Position numbers and translations under genes: made by a program
In this document: positions 35,221-45,700 of the stretch, piece by piece
Position numbering within the stretch: position 1 is the first letter of the stretch
Layout: each line of letters begins with the position of its first letter
The notes under the pieces: model-generated
The model's database searches: none
The model's input: only the letters and a program-made list of their open reading frames with translations
Told to the model about the DNA's origin: nothing
Source of the DNA: Puia sp.
Lineage (GTDB): Bacteria; Bacteroidota; Bacteroidia; Chitinophagales; Chitinophagaceae
Assembly (NCBI GenBank): GCA_031292515.1
Contig: JARLGZ010000079.1
Coordinates: 1-64,000, forward strand
DNA: 64,000 nt
Direction of reading: 5' to 3'

Positions 35221-36111
35221 ATGAAGCATGCGTATGTTTTCCCGGGTCAGGGGTCTCAGTTTCCGGGAATGGGAAAGGACCATTATGAGAATAGTGCTTT
35301 TGCAAAAAAATTGTTCGAACAGGCGAACGAGATCATCGGTTTTCGAATTTCGGATATCATGTTCAACGGGAGTGAGGAAGATCTCCGGCAAACCAGTGTG
35401 ACCCAGCCAGCTGTATTTATTCATTCTGTAATTGCTTTTAAGGGCGTGGACAATAACAGACCCGATATGGTAGCAGGGCATTCCCTGGGCGAATTTTCCG
35501 CCCTCGTCGCCAATGGGGTGTTGAGTTTTGAGGATGGACTGAATCTGGTGAAATCACGCGCGCAGTTTATGCAGGCGGCTTGTGAAAAAGTTCCTTCCAC
35601 GATGGCGGCCATATTAGGCCTTGAGGATGCGAAAGTAGAGACGATCTGCTCCGATATCCAGGACCAGACCGGGGAAGTCGTCGTTCCAGCCAATTACAAT
35701 TGCCCGGGGCAACTGGTGATCAGCGGGACGACCAGGGGGGTAGAGATAGCCTGCGAACGGATGAAGGCCGCGGGCGCCAAGAGGGCCCTGGTGTTACCGG
35801 TGGGCGGCGCCTTTCATTCGCCGCTGATGCAGCCTGCCAAAGAAGAGTTAAAAGCCGCGATAGATAAAACGACCTTCTATAATCCCAGTTGTCCTGTCTA
35901 CCAGAATGTGACGGCCAAAGCTGTGGTCAACAAGGACGAGATCAAGAAGAACCTGATCGATCAGCTCACCGGCGCAGTGCGCTGGACACAGAGCGTACAG
36001 GCGATGATTGCCGAAGGCGCTTCACGTTTTACGGAGATTGGTCCCGGGAAAGTCCTGCAGGGGTTGATCCAGAAGATAAGCAAGGAGATGCAGGTAGAGG
36101 GCGTGAATTAA
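35221..36111 (+). CDS. fabD: malonyl CoA-acyl carrier protein transacylase
   Basis: The 296-residue enzyme loads malonyl onto acyl carrier protein for fatty-acid synthesis. It has FPGQGSQFPGMG (7-18), the GHSLGE nucleophile Ser88, and catalytic His in GGAFHSPLM; TEIGPGKVLQGL ends it. Length is normal. It starts after the hairpin-rich gap and is separated from fabH (38067). Confidence 0.96.
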   Translation: MKHAYVFPGQGSQFPGMGKDHYENSAFAKKLFEQANEIIGFRISDIMFNGSEEDLRQTSVTQPAVFIHSVIAFKGVDNNRPDMVAGHSLGEFSALVANGVLSFEDGLNLVKSRAQFMQAACEKVPSTMAAILGLEDAKVETICSDIQDQTGEVVVPANYNCPGQLVISGTTRGVEIACERMKAAGAKRALVLPVGGAFHSPLMQPAKEELKAAIDKTTFYNPSCPVYQNVTAKAVVNKDEIKKNLIDQLTGAVRWTQSVQAMIAEGASRFTEIGPGKVLQGLIQKISKEMQVEGVN

Positions 36112-36210
36112 GATCGTTTCCGCTCGCAACTGGATTGAAATGCCAGGGTTGAAATAACCAGCGCCTGGATTGAAATAAGGAAGAGTAAAAATAACAGTCC
36201 CGGAGACAGT

Positions 36211-36231
36211 AGACGGTCTCAGAGACCGTCT
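36211..36231. other. 10-bp palindrome between fabD and the GNAT gene
   Basis: AGACGGTCTC and GAGACCGTCT are exact inverted repeats around one base. It lies where two convergent genes meet and touches the last base of the GNAT gene. No T tract; it may be a bidirectional pause or a protein site. Confidence 0.6.
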
Positions 36232-36704
36232 CAAGGTGTTTCTATGCTGCAATTGATCCATTCCGGGTCAAAGGAAGCCTGGTATTTTCTATAGAAGTTG
36301 ATAGCGGGTGCATTCCATTCGAGCACCTGCCAGATCATGCCATTCAGTTTTTTCTCCCGGGCTTCCACGATCAACCGGTCGAACAAGAGTTTCCCGATCC
36401 CCTGACCTCGCATCTCTTCCGTAACCAGGATGTCCTCCAGGTACATGCGCTGCCCCTTCCAGGTACTGTACCGGATATAATACAGGGCAAAGCCTTCCAC
36501 GCGCCCGGCGACTTCGGCTACGAACGCCCACCATACGGGTTTTTCCCCGAAACCGCTATCCGAAAAATGTTCCAGGCTCACGGTGACTTCCTGCGGTGCT
36601 TTCTCGTAAAGGGCGAGTTCTTTTATCAATTCCAGCAACCGGGGGCAGTCTTCCCGCACGGCTCTCCTGACTGTAATGGTATGGGGGCTCATGGTTGTAC
36701 TCAT
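36231..36704 (-). CDS. GNAT family N-acetyltransferase
   Basis: The 157-residue acetyltransferase uses acetyl-CoA; the acetyl-CoA loop is RGQGIGKLLF (about 98-107), and the strand LEDILVTEE is before it. VLEWNAPAINFYRKYQA is the usual C-terminal end. It resembles the diamine (spermidine/spermine) acetyltransferase subgroup in length and in YIRYSTWKGQRMYLEDI. Substrate unknown from sequence. An alternative start, MSPHTITV, 12 bases in, is possible. Confidence 0.88.
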   Translation of the reverse strand: MSTTMSPHTITVRRAVREDCPRLLELIKELALYEKAPQEVTVSLEHFSDSGFGEKPVWWAFVAEVAGRVEGFALYYIRYSTWKGQRMYLEDILVTEEMRGQGIGKLLFDRLIVEAREKKLNGMIWQVLEWNAPAINFYRKYQASFDPEWINCSIETP

Positions 36705-36768
36705 GGTTTGAACTGATGTGGATTAACGATTTTCCGGCCTGCCGCCATTTTACAGCGGCTGACGGGTG

Positions 36769-37992
36769 CTACAGGGCCTGGTCGAGGTCGGCCAGGATGT
36801 CCTGTATATTTTCCATCCCGACACTCATGCGTATCAGCCCGTCTGTAATGCCGTATTTCTCCCGCTGTGCGGCGGGTACGCTTTTGTGGGTCATGGATGC
36901 CGGATGGCACAGGAGGGTGTCGCAGGTGCCCAGGGAGACCGTGCGTGTACACAGGCGCAATCGGTTCATGCAATCTATTCCTGCCTGCAGTCCGCCCTTC
37001 AATTCGAAGCTCATCATGGCGCCGGGATGCCGCATCTGTTTGCGTGCGATGGCGTGGTCCGGATGGGTGGGCAAACCGTTATAATTCACTTTGGCGACCG
37101 CCGGATGCCTTTCCAGGAAGCGGGCGATCTCCATGGCGTTGTGGCAATGCCGGTCCATCCTGACCTCCAGCGTTTTCATGCCATTGACCAGCATGAACGC
37201 GTCGAACGGATTGCTATTGCCTCCCAGGGATTTATGTATCCGTGTGGCTTTGGTCTTCATGAACTCCAGGTCCCTGCCCAACAGGATTCCGCCGATGGCG
37301 GTGCCATGGCCGTTCAGGAATTTGGTGGTGGAATGAACGATAAAATCCACCCCGTAACGGAAGGGCTGTTGCAGATAGGGCGTGGCAAATGTATTATCGC
37401 AGGCGACGATGAGGCCATGAAGTTTTGCCACCTTTGTGAGTGCATCGATGTCCACGCACTGGACGGTGGGGTTGGCCGGGGTCTCGAAATACAGCATCCG
37501 GATGGCCGGATCGGCTTTTATGGCTGCTTCGGCCCTGCCCGGGTCGCGGAGATCGGCGATGACGGCGGAGATGCCGAGTGCGGGCAGCACGTTTTGCAAT
37601 AATTCCTCGGTTCCTCCGTACAGCGAAAAATGGCTGAGCACTTTGTCACCCGTCTTCAGGTTCATCAGCAACAGTGTGCTGATCGCGGCCATCCCGGATG
37701 CCTGCAGCAGGGCGCGGGCTTGCAGGGGGGCGCCTGCAGAGTCGGTAAGGCCAAAGGTCTCCATGGAAGCCACTTTGTTTTCCGCTTCTGTGAAGGTCGG
37801 ATTACCCCAGCGTGAATAGATGTACCCGGGCTCCTCGCCGCTGAAGCGGCGCATCCCTTGTTCCGCGCTATCGTACACGAAGGTACTGCTGGCGTAGATC
37901 GGGGTCAGGTGCGCATAGTTCGGGTCTTGTATATGTCCCGCGTGGATGGCCAGCGTGCCAAAGCCGGAGGGTTTAAAGTCTTTGTCTGCCAT
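36769..37992 (-). CDS. Cys/Met-metabolism PLP-dependent enzyme (trans-sulfuration family)
   Basis: The 407-residue enzyme binds PLP at Lys224 in HSTTKFLNGHG, with YSRWGNPT at 59-66 and the PLP contact SGMAAIST near 99-106. The family includes cystathionine gamma-synthase, cystathionine lyases, methionine gamma-lyase and O-acetylhomoserine sulfhydrylase. The usual active-site Cys of methionine gamma-lyase (YGCT) is replaced by Gly in SLYGGTEE, which argues against that member. A synthase, lyase or sulfhydrylase role remains open. It is downstream of fabH by 74 bases. Confidence 0.88.
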   Translation of the reverse strand: MADKDFKPSGFGTLAIHAGHIQDPNYAHLTPIYASSTFVYDSAEQGMRRFSGEEPGYIYSRWGNPTFTEAENKVASMETFGLTDSAGAPLQARALLQASGMAAISTLLLMNLKTGDKVLSHFSLYGGTEELLQNVLPALGISAVIADLRDPGRAEAAIKADPAIRMLYFETPANPTVQCVDIDALTKVAKLHGLIVACDNTFATPYLQQPFRYGVDFIVHSTTKFLNGHGTAIGGILLGRDLEFMKTKATRIHKSLGGNSNPFDAFMLVNGMKTLEVRMDRHCHNAMEIARFLERHPAVAKVNYNGLPTHPDHAIARKQMRHPGAMMSFELKGGLQAGIDCMNRLRLCTRTVSLGTCDTLLCHPASMTHKSVPAAQREKYGITDGLIRMSVGMENIQDILADLDQAL

Positions 37993-38066
37993 AGTGAGCC
38001 TGTTAACCAGATTTTAGGTTGTAGGAATGATGAGGGGATAAGCGATTTTTCAGGCGAGTGGTTCAT

Positions 38067-39059
38067 TTAATGCCCCCATTTCACCAGGGTGGCGCCCCAT
38101 GTGAAGCCTCCGCCAAAGGCCGCCATCACGAGGTTGTCCCCCTTCTTTAGTTTGTCCTCCCAATCCCACAAACATAAAGGGATGGTGCCCGCAGTGGTGT
38201 TGCCGTAGCGATGGATATTGATCATCACTTTATCGGCGGAAAGTCCCATCCTGGCCGCGGTAGCGTCTATAATCCGTTTGTTCGCCTGGTGAGGAACGAG
38301 CCACGCGATATCTTCCCCTGTCAGGTGGTTGCGTTCCAATAATTCGGCGCTCACATCGGACATGCCTTTGACGGCGAATTTGAACACCGACTGCCCTTCC
38401 TGGTAGATGAAATGTTCTTTGGCGGCGACGGTCTCGTGGGTTGCCGGTTTGAGCGAGCCCCCGCCTTTCATGTGGAGGTGGCTCCTTCCGCTCCCGTCGC
38501 TCTTCAGAATGCTGTCCAGTACGCCAAATCCTTCGGTATTGGGTTCAAGCAATACGCCGCCGCCGCCATCTCCGAAGATGATACAGGTGGTGCGGTCGCT
38601 GTAGTCGACGATAGCGCTCATCTTATCGGCGCCCACCACGACGACTTTCCGGAAACGCCCGCTTTCGATATACATGGCACCCGTTGTCAGGGCGTAGAGG
38701 AAACCGGAACAGGCGGCGCTCATATCGAAGCCCCAGGCATTTTTTGCTCCGACTTTGTCACAAACGATATTTGCGGTGGCGGGGAAGACCATATCCGGGG
38801 TGACGGTGGCCACGATCATGCAATCGATCTCATCCGGCCGTATCCCTCTCTTCCTGCAGATCTCTTCCACAACGGGGACGCATAGGTCAGAAGTGGCCTT
38901 GCCGGCGCCTTTCAGGATCCTTCTTTCCTTGATCCCCGTCCGGCTGAGGATCCATTCGTCGTTGGTTTCTACCAGCTTTTCAAGGTCGGCATTTGTAAGT
39001 CGGTCTTCGGGTACGTATCCTCCTACGGCTGTAATGGCGGCAGTGATTTTTTGACTCAT
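38067..39059 (-). CDS. fabH: 3-oxoacyl-[acyl-carrier-protein] synthase III
   Basis: The 330-residue enzyme starts fatty-acid synthesis by joining acyl-CoA to malonyl-ACP. Cys117 (SAACSGF), His in [10 protein letters not shown] and Asn in [10 protein letters not shown] form the catalytic set. The start MSQKITAAI is preferred to an extension of four residues. It is on the opposite strand to ruvA, and with fabD shows core fatty-acid synthesis in this segment. Confidence 0.96.
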   Translation of the reverse strand: MSQKITAAITAVGGYVPEDRLTNADLEKLVETNDEWILSRTGIKERRILKGAGKATSDLCVPVVEEICRKRGIRPDEIDCMIVATVTPDMVFPATANIVCDKVGAKNAWGFDMSAACSGFLYALTTGAMYIESGRFRKVVVVGADKMSAIVDYSDRTTCIIFGDGGGGVLLEPNTEGFGVLDSILKSDGSGRSHLHMKGGGSLKPATHETVAAKEHFIYQEGQSVFKFAVKGMSDVSAELLERNHLTGEDIAWLVPHQANKRIIDATAARMGLSADKVMINIHRYGNTTAGTIPLCLWDWEDKLKKGDNLVMAAFGGGFTWGATLVKWGH

Positions 39060-39085
39060 TATTATTTCCAATCAGGTTAAGAAAA

Positions 39086-39093
39086 TATTTTTG
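39086..39093 (+). promoter_or_regulatory. -7 box upstream of ruvA
   Basis: TATTTTTG matches TAnnTTTG and lies 52 bases before the ruvA start. The -33 region is weak (ATTT, 18-base gap), so this is a low-confidence call. Confidence 0.35.
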
Positions 39094-39145
39094 CAAAGGT
39101 GGGGAAAAAAGTTCATAGTTTCGGGCGAACACAATAAGACCGGTT

Positions 39146-39730
39146 ATGATAGCTTTTTTACGCGGAGATTTCGTCTATAAGACCCCATCCCTGGTATATT
39201 TGGAGGCAGCCGGGGTAGGATATGAATTGCACATCAGCCTGCACACCTATTCCCGCATCCAGCATCTTGAAAAAGGCGTTCTGCAGACCTATCTGCAAAT
39301 AAGGGAAGACGCTCATATCCTGTATGGTTTTTTCGATCCGGCAGAAAAAGAAGTCTTTGTTCAACTGATCAGCGTATCGGGGGTGGGGGCTTCCACCGCC
39401 CGGATGATCCTGTCTGCGATGAACCCCGAAGAGGTGGGAAGGGCCATTTTGCAGGGCAATGCAAAGTTATTGGAGTCGGTCAAGGGGATCGGCAAGAAAT
39501 CAGCCGAAAGGATCATCCTGGAACTGCGTGATAAAATAGGTAAAAACTTTGCGGAATCAAATATTTCACCGTTGATAAACAATACATTGGAACGTGATGC
39601 GTTGAATGCTCTGATTGCACTTGGCATCGCCCGGCCTGTCGCGGAGCAATCCGTTAAAAAAGTCCTTGCAACGGGAAGCGCATCGGATAATTTAGAGGAT
39701 ATCATTAAAAAAGCCTTAAAAATTTTGTAG
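39146..39730 (+). CDS. ruvA: Holliday junction DNA helicase subunit RuvA
   Basis: The 194-residue protein binds four-way DNA junctions and loads RuvB. The OB-fold domain (MIAFLRGDFVYK) is followed by two helix-hairpin-helix motifs, ISVSGVGASTARMIL and VKGIGKKSAERIIL, and a C-terminal RuvB-binding domain (NALIALGIARPVAEQSV). It precedes sprA by 43 bases; ruvA-sprA linkage is common in Bacteroidota. Confidence 0.97.
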   Translation: MIAFLRGDFVYKTPSLVYLEAAGVGYELHISLHTYSRIQHLEKGVLQTYLQIREDAHILYGFFDPAEKEVFVQLISVSGVGASTARMILSAMNPEEVGRAILQGNAKLLESVKGIGKKSAERIILELRDKIGKNFAESNISPLINNTLERDALNALIALGIARPVAEQSVKKVLATGSASDNLEDIIKKALKIL

Positions 39731-39773
39731 CCTATTGTATTGTATCTCTACCTAACTAATTCTTGAGGAAAGT

Positions 39774-42700
39774 TTGACCCGCCATTTGTTTTACCAGCTT
39801 TTTGCAACGGTACTGATCACCGCAGCATCGGGGGTGCTTTGCTCAACTGTATCCGCACAGGTCACGCCACCGGATACGACGAAACAGCAAAAGCAGGCTT
39901 CCGACAGCCTGAGATTTCCCATCAGCGACCGCCGGGGTGATCCGATCTCCAATCCCGACAAGAACCCCTTTAACCTCAAGGATCCGATCAACCTCAAGGA
40001 TTCCATCGTATTCGACCCCGCTACCAAGCAGTACTATCTTATAGAAAAGATTGGTAATCAATATTTCCGAAAGCCAACCTTTCTTACTTTCGACGAGATG
40101 ATGCGGTTGCAGGCGCAGCAATCGGAGGATGACTATTTCCGGCAGCGGGCTGATGCCTTGTCCGCGCTGAATAAAAAGATGCTTCGCCCTGACCTTTCCG
40201 TCACCGACAACCTGTTCAACCGTATCTTCGGGAATGCGAAACCGGATATCCGCCCTTCTGGGAATGTGGATATCACGGCCGGATACCAGGGACAGAATAT
40301 CCAGAATCCGACTCTTCCCGAGAGCGCGCGTAAGACGGGGGGCTTTGATTTTAACGAGTCGGCCGCATTGAGCGTCATCGGCAATATCGGCACCAAGCTC
40401 AAACTGCCGATTACTTATAACACCCAGGCCAACTTCAATTTCGAGAACCAGTTAAAACTGGACTATACGGGTAGTGCGGATGAGATCATCAAAAAGATCG
40501 AAGCGGGGAATATCTCGTTTACCACGAAGAGCCAGCTCATCACGGGCGCCCAGGCCTTGTTCGGTATCAAGACGCAGCTTCAATTCGGCAAATTATCCGT
40601 TACCGCCGTCCTGGCCAACCAGAGCTCGCAGAAGTCTTCGGTCAACTCGCAGGGTGGGGCCTCCGTCACAAACTTCTCGTTTTCTGCCGACGACTATGAG
40701 GAGAACCGGCACTTCCTGCTCGGTCAGTATTTCGTGAACAACTACAACTCGGCGATGAAGAACCTGCCGGTCGTCAATTCCCAGGTCCAGATCCTGAAAA
40801 TCGAGGTTTGGGTGACGAATCGCAACGGGACGATCACCGGCGCCAGGGATGTCGTGGGGCTGATGGATCTGGGAGAGGCATCTCCGTACAACCCCTCGAT
40901 TCACGGACAGGCGACGGTGCCTTACCCATATAACGATGCCAATACGGAATACCGGACCGTCATTAACAATCCCAACAGCCGTTCCTCCTCCCTGTCCATC
41001 GCGGCGTTGAACAGCATCGGGCTCACCCAGGTCCAGGATTTCGAACAGGTATATGCCCGTAAGCTGAATACCACCGATTTCTATTTTAACCCCAAGATCG
41101 GTTTCATTTCCATCAACCAGGCCCTGCAGTCGGACGATGTGCTGGGTGTGGCCTACCAGTATAGCTACAATGGCCGCATCTACCAGGTCGGCGAGTTCTC
41201 GGAGGATGTCCCTCCGGATACGACGGCGGGCAGTGCATCGGGAACGCAGAAGGTGCTCTACCTCAAACTGTTGAAGGCCACCGCCCAAAGGACCAACCTG
41301 CCGATCTGGAATATGATGATGAAGAACGTATATGCTTTAAAGACGGCCGGTGGCGGGTCCCTGTCGAACATTCAGTCGACCGGCTTCCAGTGTAATATCC
41401 TCTATAATGAACCGAGCAAGGGCACCAAGAGATACCTGGATGCGGGGCCGAAGGCGCAGGTTCCCTTGCTGACGATTCTGAACCTGGACCGTCTGAATGC
41501 CCGTAACGATCCGCAGCCGGATGGGATCTTCGACTATATAGAAGGCTATACCGTGATCTCTTCCATGGGAAAGATCATCTTTCCCGTCCTGCAGCCCTTT
41601 GGCAGGGATCTCGACACCCTCGCCTTCCCGGGTTCTACCCAAACGCTTAAGAACCAGTATGTCTTTTACCAGCTATACGATACGATCAAGGAGGTCGCGA
41701 AGACTTTTGCCAATGTGGACCGGTATGTTCTCAGCGGCACCGCTAAGGGGCAGGCTACTTCCAGCCTGTCTCTCGGGGCCTTCAATGTCCCGCAGGGGTC
41801 GGTGGTGGTGACAGCCGGCGGTCAGACCCTGAAAGAGAATGTGGATTATATCGTGGACTATAACCTGGGGACGGTCCAGATCATCAACCAGGCTATTATC
41901 AATTCCGGGGTGGCCGTTAATGTGTCGTTTGAGAACAATGCCAATTTCGGCGCCCAGCAAAGGAGCTTTATGGCGCTCCGGCTGGACTACCTGGCGAAGA
42001 GCTCGGCCACCGAATCCCTGACCTTGGGAGCCACCATTGAAAAACTCAGCGAGCGGCCTTTTTTCAGCAAGACGAATGTCGGAGAGGATCCGATCAACAA
42101 TACCATGTACGGAGCGGATGTCAATTACCGCTCGCAGCTTCCCGGGCTGACTCGCGCCTTGAATAAGCTTCCTAATTACACCACCAAGGAAATGAGTACG
42201 ATCAACGGCTATGGAGAGGTTGCCTTGCTGAAGCCCGGCCATCCCCAGCAGATCGGGAAGGGTAGCAGCGGAGCCGTCTACATCGACGATTTCGAGGGGT
42301 CTACGAGTTCGATCGACCTCCGGTTTCCGCTGGTAAGCTGGGCGTTGGCTTCGACGCCCCAGGGCAATGGATTGTTTCCTGAAGGAAGCCTGAACGATTC
42401 GCTGGATTATGGTTTCAACCGGGCGAAGATCGCCTGGTATAATATCGATCCGACGCTTCAGGACCAGACCAATTCCAGCAACCCCGCCAGTTACCAGAAT
42501 ACGCTGGCCGATCCACGCGTGGCGCCGATCACTACCCAGGAGCTTTTCCCGAACCAGACGGTGCAGACCGGTCAGGCCCAACTGGTCACCTTCGACCTGG
42601 CCTATTATCCCACGCAAAAGGGGCCTTATAATTTTGATGCGAGACCGGGCAGTATTACCAATACCGGGGCATTGAACAATCCGCAAAAACGATGGGGCGG

Positions 42701-45700
42701 GATCATGCGCGCCATCGACCAGACGGACTTCGAGACCAATAATATCGAGGTGATCCAGTTCTGGATGCAGGACCCCTTCATTTTGAACCCCAGCAGCGCC
42801 GGCGGCCAGTTATATATCGATCTGGGTAGCGTCTCGGAGGATGTCCTCAAGGATGGCCGGAAGCTGTATGAGAATGGGTTGAATACGCCCAATATCCAGG
42901 CCGCGATCGACAGCAGCTCGGTATGGGGAAACGTCCCGGAGAATGCCATCCAGATCACCACGGCGTTTAGCAACAATGCAGCGGATCGTCCTTACCAGGA
43001 CGTCGGCTTCGACGGGTTGGACGACCCCGGTGAAAGACGGCGGTTCGCCAACTACCTGAACAAACTGGCTACTGTTTACGGACCGCTGTCCCCGATCTAT
43101 CTGAATGCCCTGAACGACCCTTCCAACGATGACTTTAAGAATTACAGGGACGCAGGCTATGACGCGGCGAAAACGGATGTTCTCGGACGTTATAAGAACG
43201 TGAACAACCCGCAGGGCAACTCCCCGATCGCTACGACCGGATCGAGCACGCTGACCGCTTTCACGCTGTATCCCGACCAGGAGGACCTCAATCATGACAA
43301 TACCATGAATGAGCTCGAGTCTTATTTCGAGTACCAGGTGAACCTGAAACCCGGTCAGGCTGTCGGCGCCAACTTCATCACCGACAAGGTCAATTTCACC
43401 CCCACGGGCGCCGGGGCCGTGAATCAGACCTGGTATCAGTTCAGCATCCCGATCGCGTCCTATAGCCAGAAGGTGGGGAGCATCCCGGATTTTAAATCCA
43501 TCCAGTTCATCCGTATGTACCTGACCAACTTCACCGATACGGTGGTCGTTTGCAGGTTTGCGCAGTTCCAGCTGGTCAGGAATTCCTGGAGAAACTTTAA
43601 CTATGTGATCGACACGACGGGAAATTATACGGTCCTTCCTACCAGTTCGCCGACCACTTTCAACGTGACGGCGGTCAACGTCGAGCAGAACAGCTCCCGG
43701 ACGCCGGTGGCTTATCAAAGCCCGCCCGGCGTGGTCCGCCAGCAGGAACTGGGCACCAACAATACGACGCTGCTGCTCAACGAACAGGCGATGAGCCTGC
43801 AGATCTGTAACCTGGCAAATGGGGATGTCCGGGGCGTTTACAAGACCACGAACCTGGATCTCCGCCAGTATGGAAATATGGATATGTTCATCCATGCAGA
43901 AGCTGCCGGAGGAAGCAATGGGACCATGAACGACTACGACTTGTCGGCTGTCATACGGTTGGGAAGCGATTTTGTCAGCAACTACTACGAGATCCGGATC
44001 CCCCTGAAGAAGACGAACTGGTATGAGACGGTGGTCACGAACGTCTGGCCCGCCGTGAACGACCTGAACCTCACCCTTAGCCGGCTGATCACGTTGAAGA
44101 CAAACCGTAACAACAAGGGGTCGTCGGACGTATACTACAAGGAGACAGATACTACCGGTCGGACCTATGCGATATTGGGGAACCCCAATCTGGGACAGAT
44201 CAGCGCCTTCTTCCTGGGGGTACAGAACGTCAGGATCCCCACCGCCTGTACGGAGGTCTGGTTCAATGAACTGCGGCTCACGGACCTGAACGACCATTCC
44301 GCCTGGGCTACTACGGGCAGGGTCGATATCAAGCTGGCGGACCTGGGTACGGCCTATGTATCGGGATCTTATAAGACGGCCGGCTGGGGTACCATCGACC
44401 AGAATATCAGCGAGCGTTCGCTGGAAACGGACGCGCAGTTCGACGTGGCCACCAACCTGGAGCTTGGGAAACTCCTGCCCAAAAAAGCGGGTATGACGAT
44501 TCCCGTCTATGCCAGTGTCACGAAGACATCCAGCACGCCGGAATACGATCCGTATGACCTCGACATCAAATTAAAGGATAAGATCAAGGCGGCACCCGCC
44601 AGCGAGCGGGATTCCATCAAGGAGGAAGCGATAGACGCCACCGTTGTCAAAACGGTGAATTTCACCAATGTCGGGAAGCTCAACAATACGGCTAAAAAGC
44701 CAAAGATCTGGAATATCGAGAATGTCAATGTGAGCTATTCCTATACGAGTTCGGAACATCATAGCCCGCTCGCCGTGGAGGACGAGCTGATCACCCATAA
44801 GGGGAGCCTGAATTATAATTATACCAATGCGCCGAGGTTCCGCGAGCCCTTCAAAAAACTGATCAGGTCAAGATCTCCGTGGTGGCAGCTCATCAAGGAT
44901 TTCAACTTTAACCCGATGCCTACTACCCTGGGTTTCCGCGCGGATATCGACCGCCAGTTCGGGGCTTACCGTTCCCGGAACGTAGGAGGGCCTTCCGATA
45001 TATTACCCGAGACCTATAATAAGTTTTTCACCTATAACCGGACCTATGTGCTTCATTGGGATTTTACCCGGTCGCTGAGCCTGGACTACAATGCCCAGAA
45101 CCAGGCCTGGGTGGATGAGGACAGCGGGCGGTTGAGCAAGGCGGGGCGGCGGAGGATGTGGGATAATTTTTTTAGAGGCGGCCGTAATATCAATTATACG
45201 CAGACGGTCAACATGGCGTATACGCTACCCACCAATAAGCTTCCGCTGACGGACTGGACGAATATCCAGGCCGCCTATTCCGCGTCGTACACCTGGACCG
45301 GCGCCTCGGAGCTGGCCAGGAGCCTGGGGAACACCCTGCAGAACACCCAGCAGCGAACGGTCAATGCAGACTTCGATTTTACGCGTTTATATGCGAAGTG
45401 GAGGATACTCCGGGGACTGGATCAAACGGCGGCTCCTGCCAGGACCTCGTCCCCGGGCGGGAGGGGGCAGGATACGAGCAGTCGGCGAAGGCCGCCTCCG
45501 CAGCCTCCACCGGGTCCCCAGCTGACAGGTGCGCTGAAGGCGCTCGCGAAAATACTGACGTCCTTAAAGCATGTGACCGTCAAGTATGGGGACAACTCGG
45601 GGTCCACCATATTCGGATATATGGACAGCACCCGTGCGCTTGGGATGGATTTCCGTTCCATGCAGCCGGGCTGGGGATATGTGCTGGGCCAGCGGCCGGA

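Noticed and set aside
34850-35305. 151-codon minus-strand ORF between folE and fabD
   Set aside because: It overlaps the ends of both genes and crosses several hairpins; no domain or start signal.
42810-44297. 495-codon antisense ORF in sprA
   Set aside because: It is a frame shadow of the high-GC third-position pattern of sprA and has no recognised domain.
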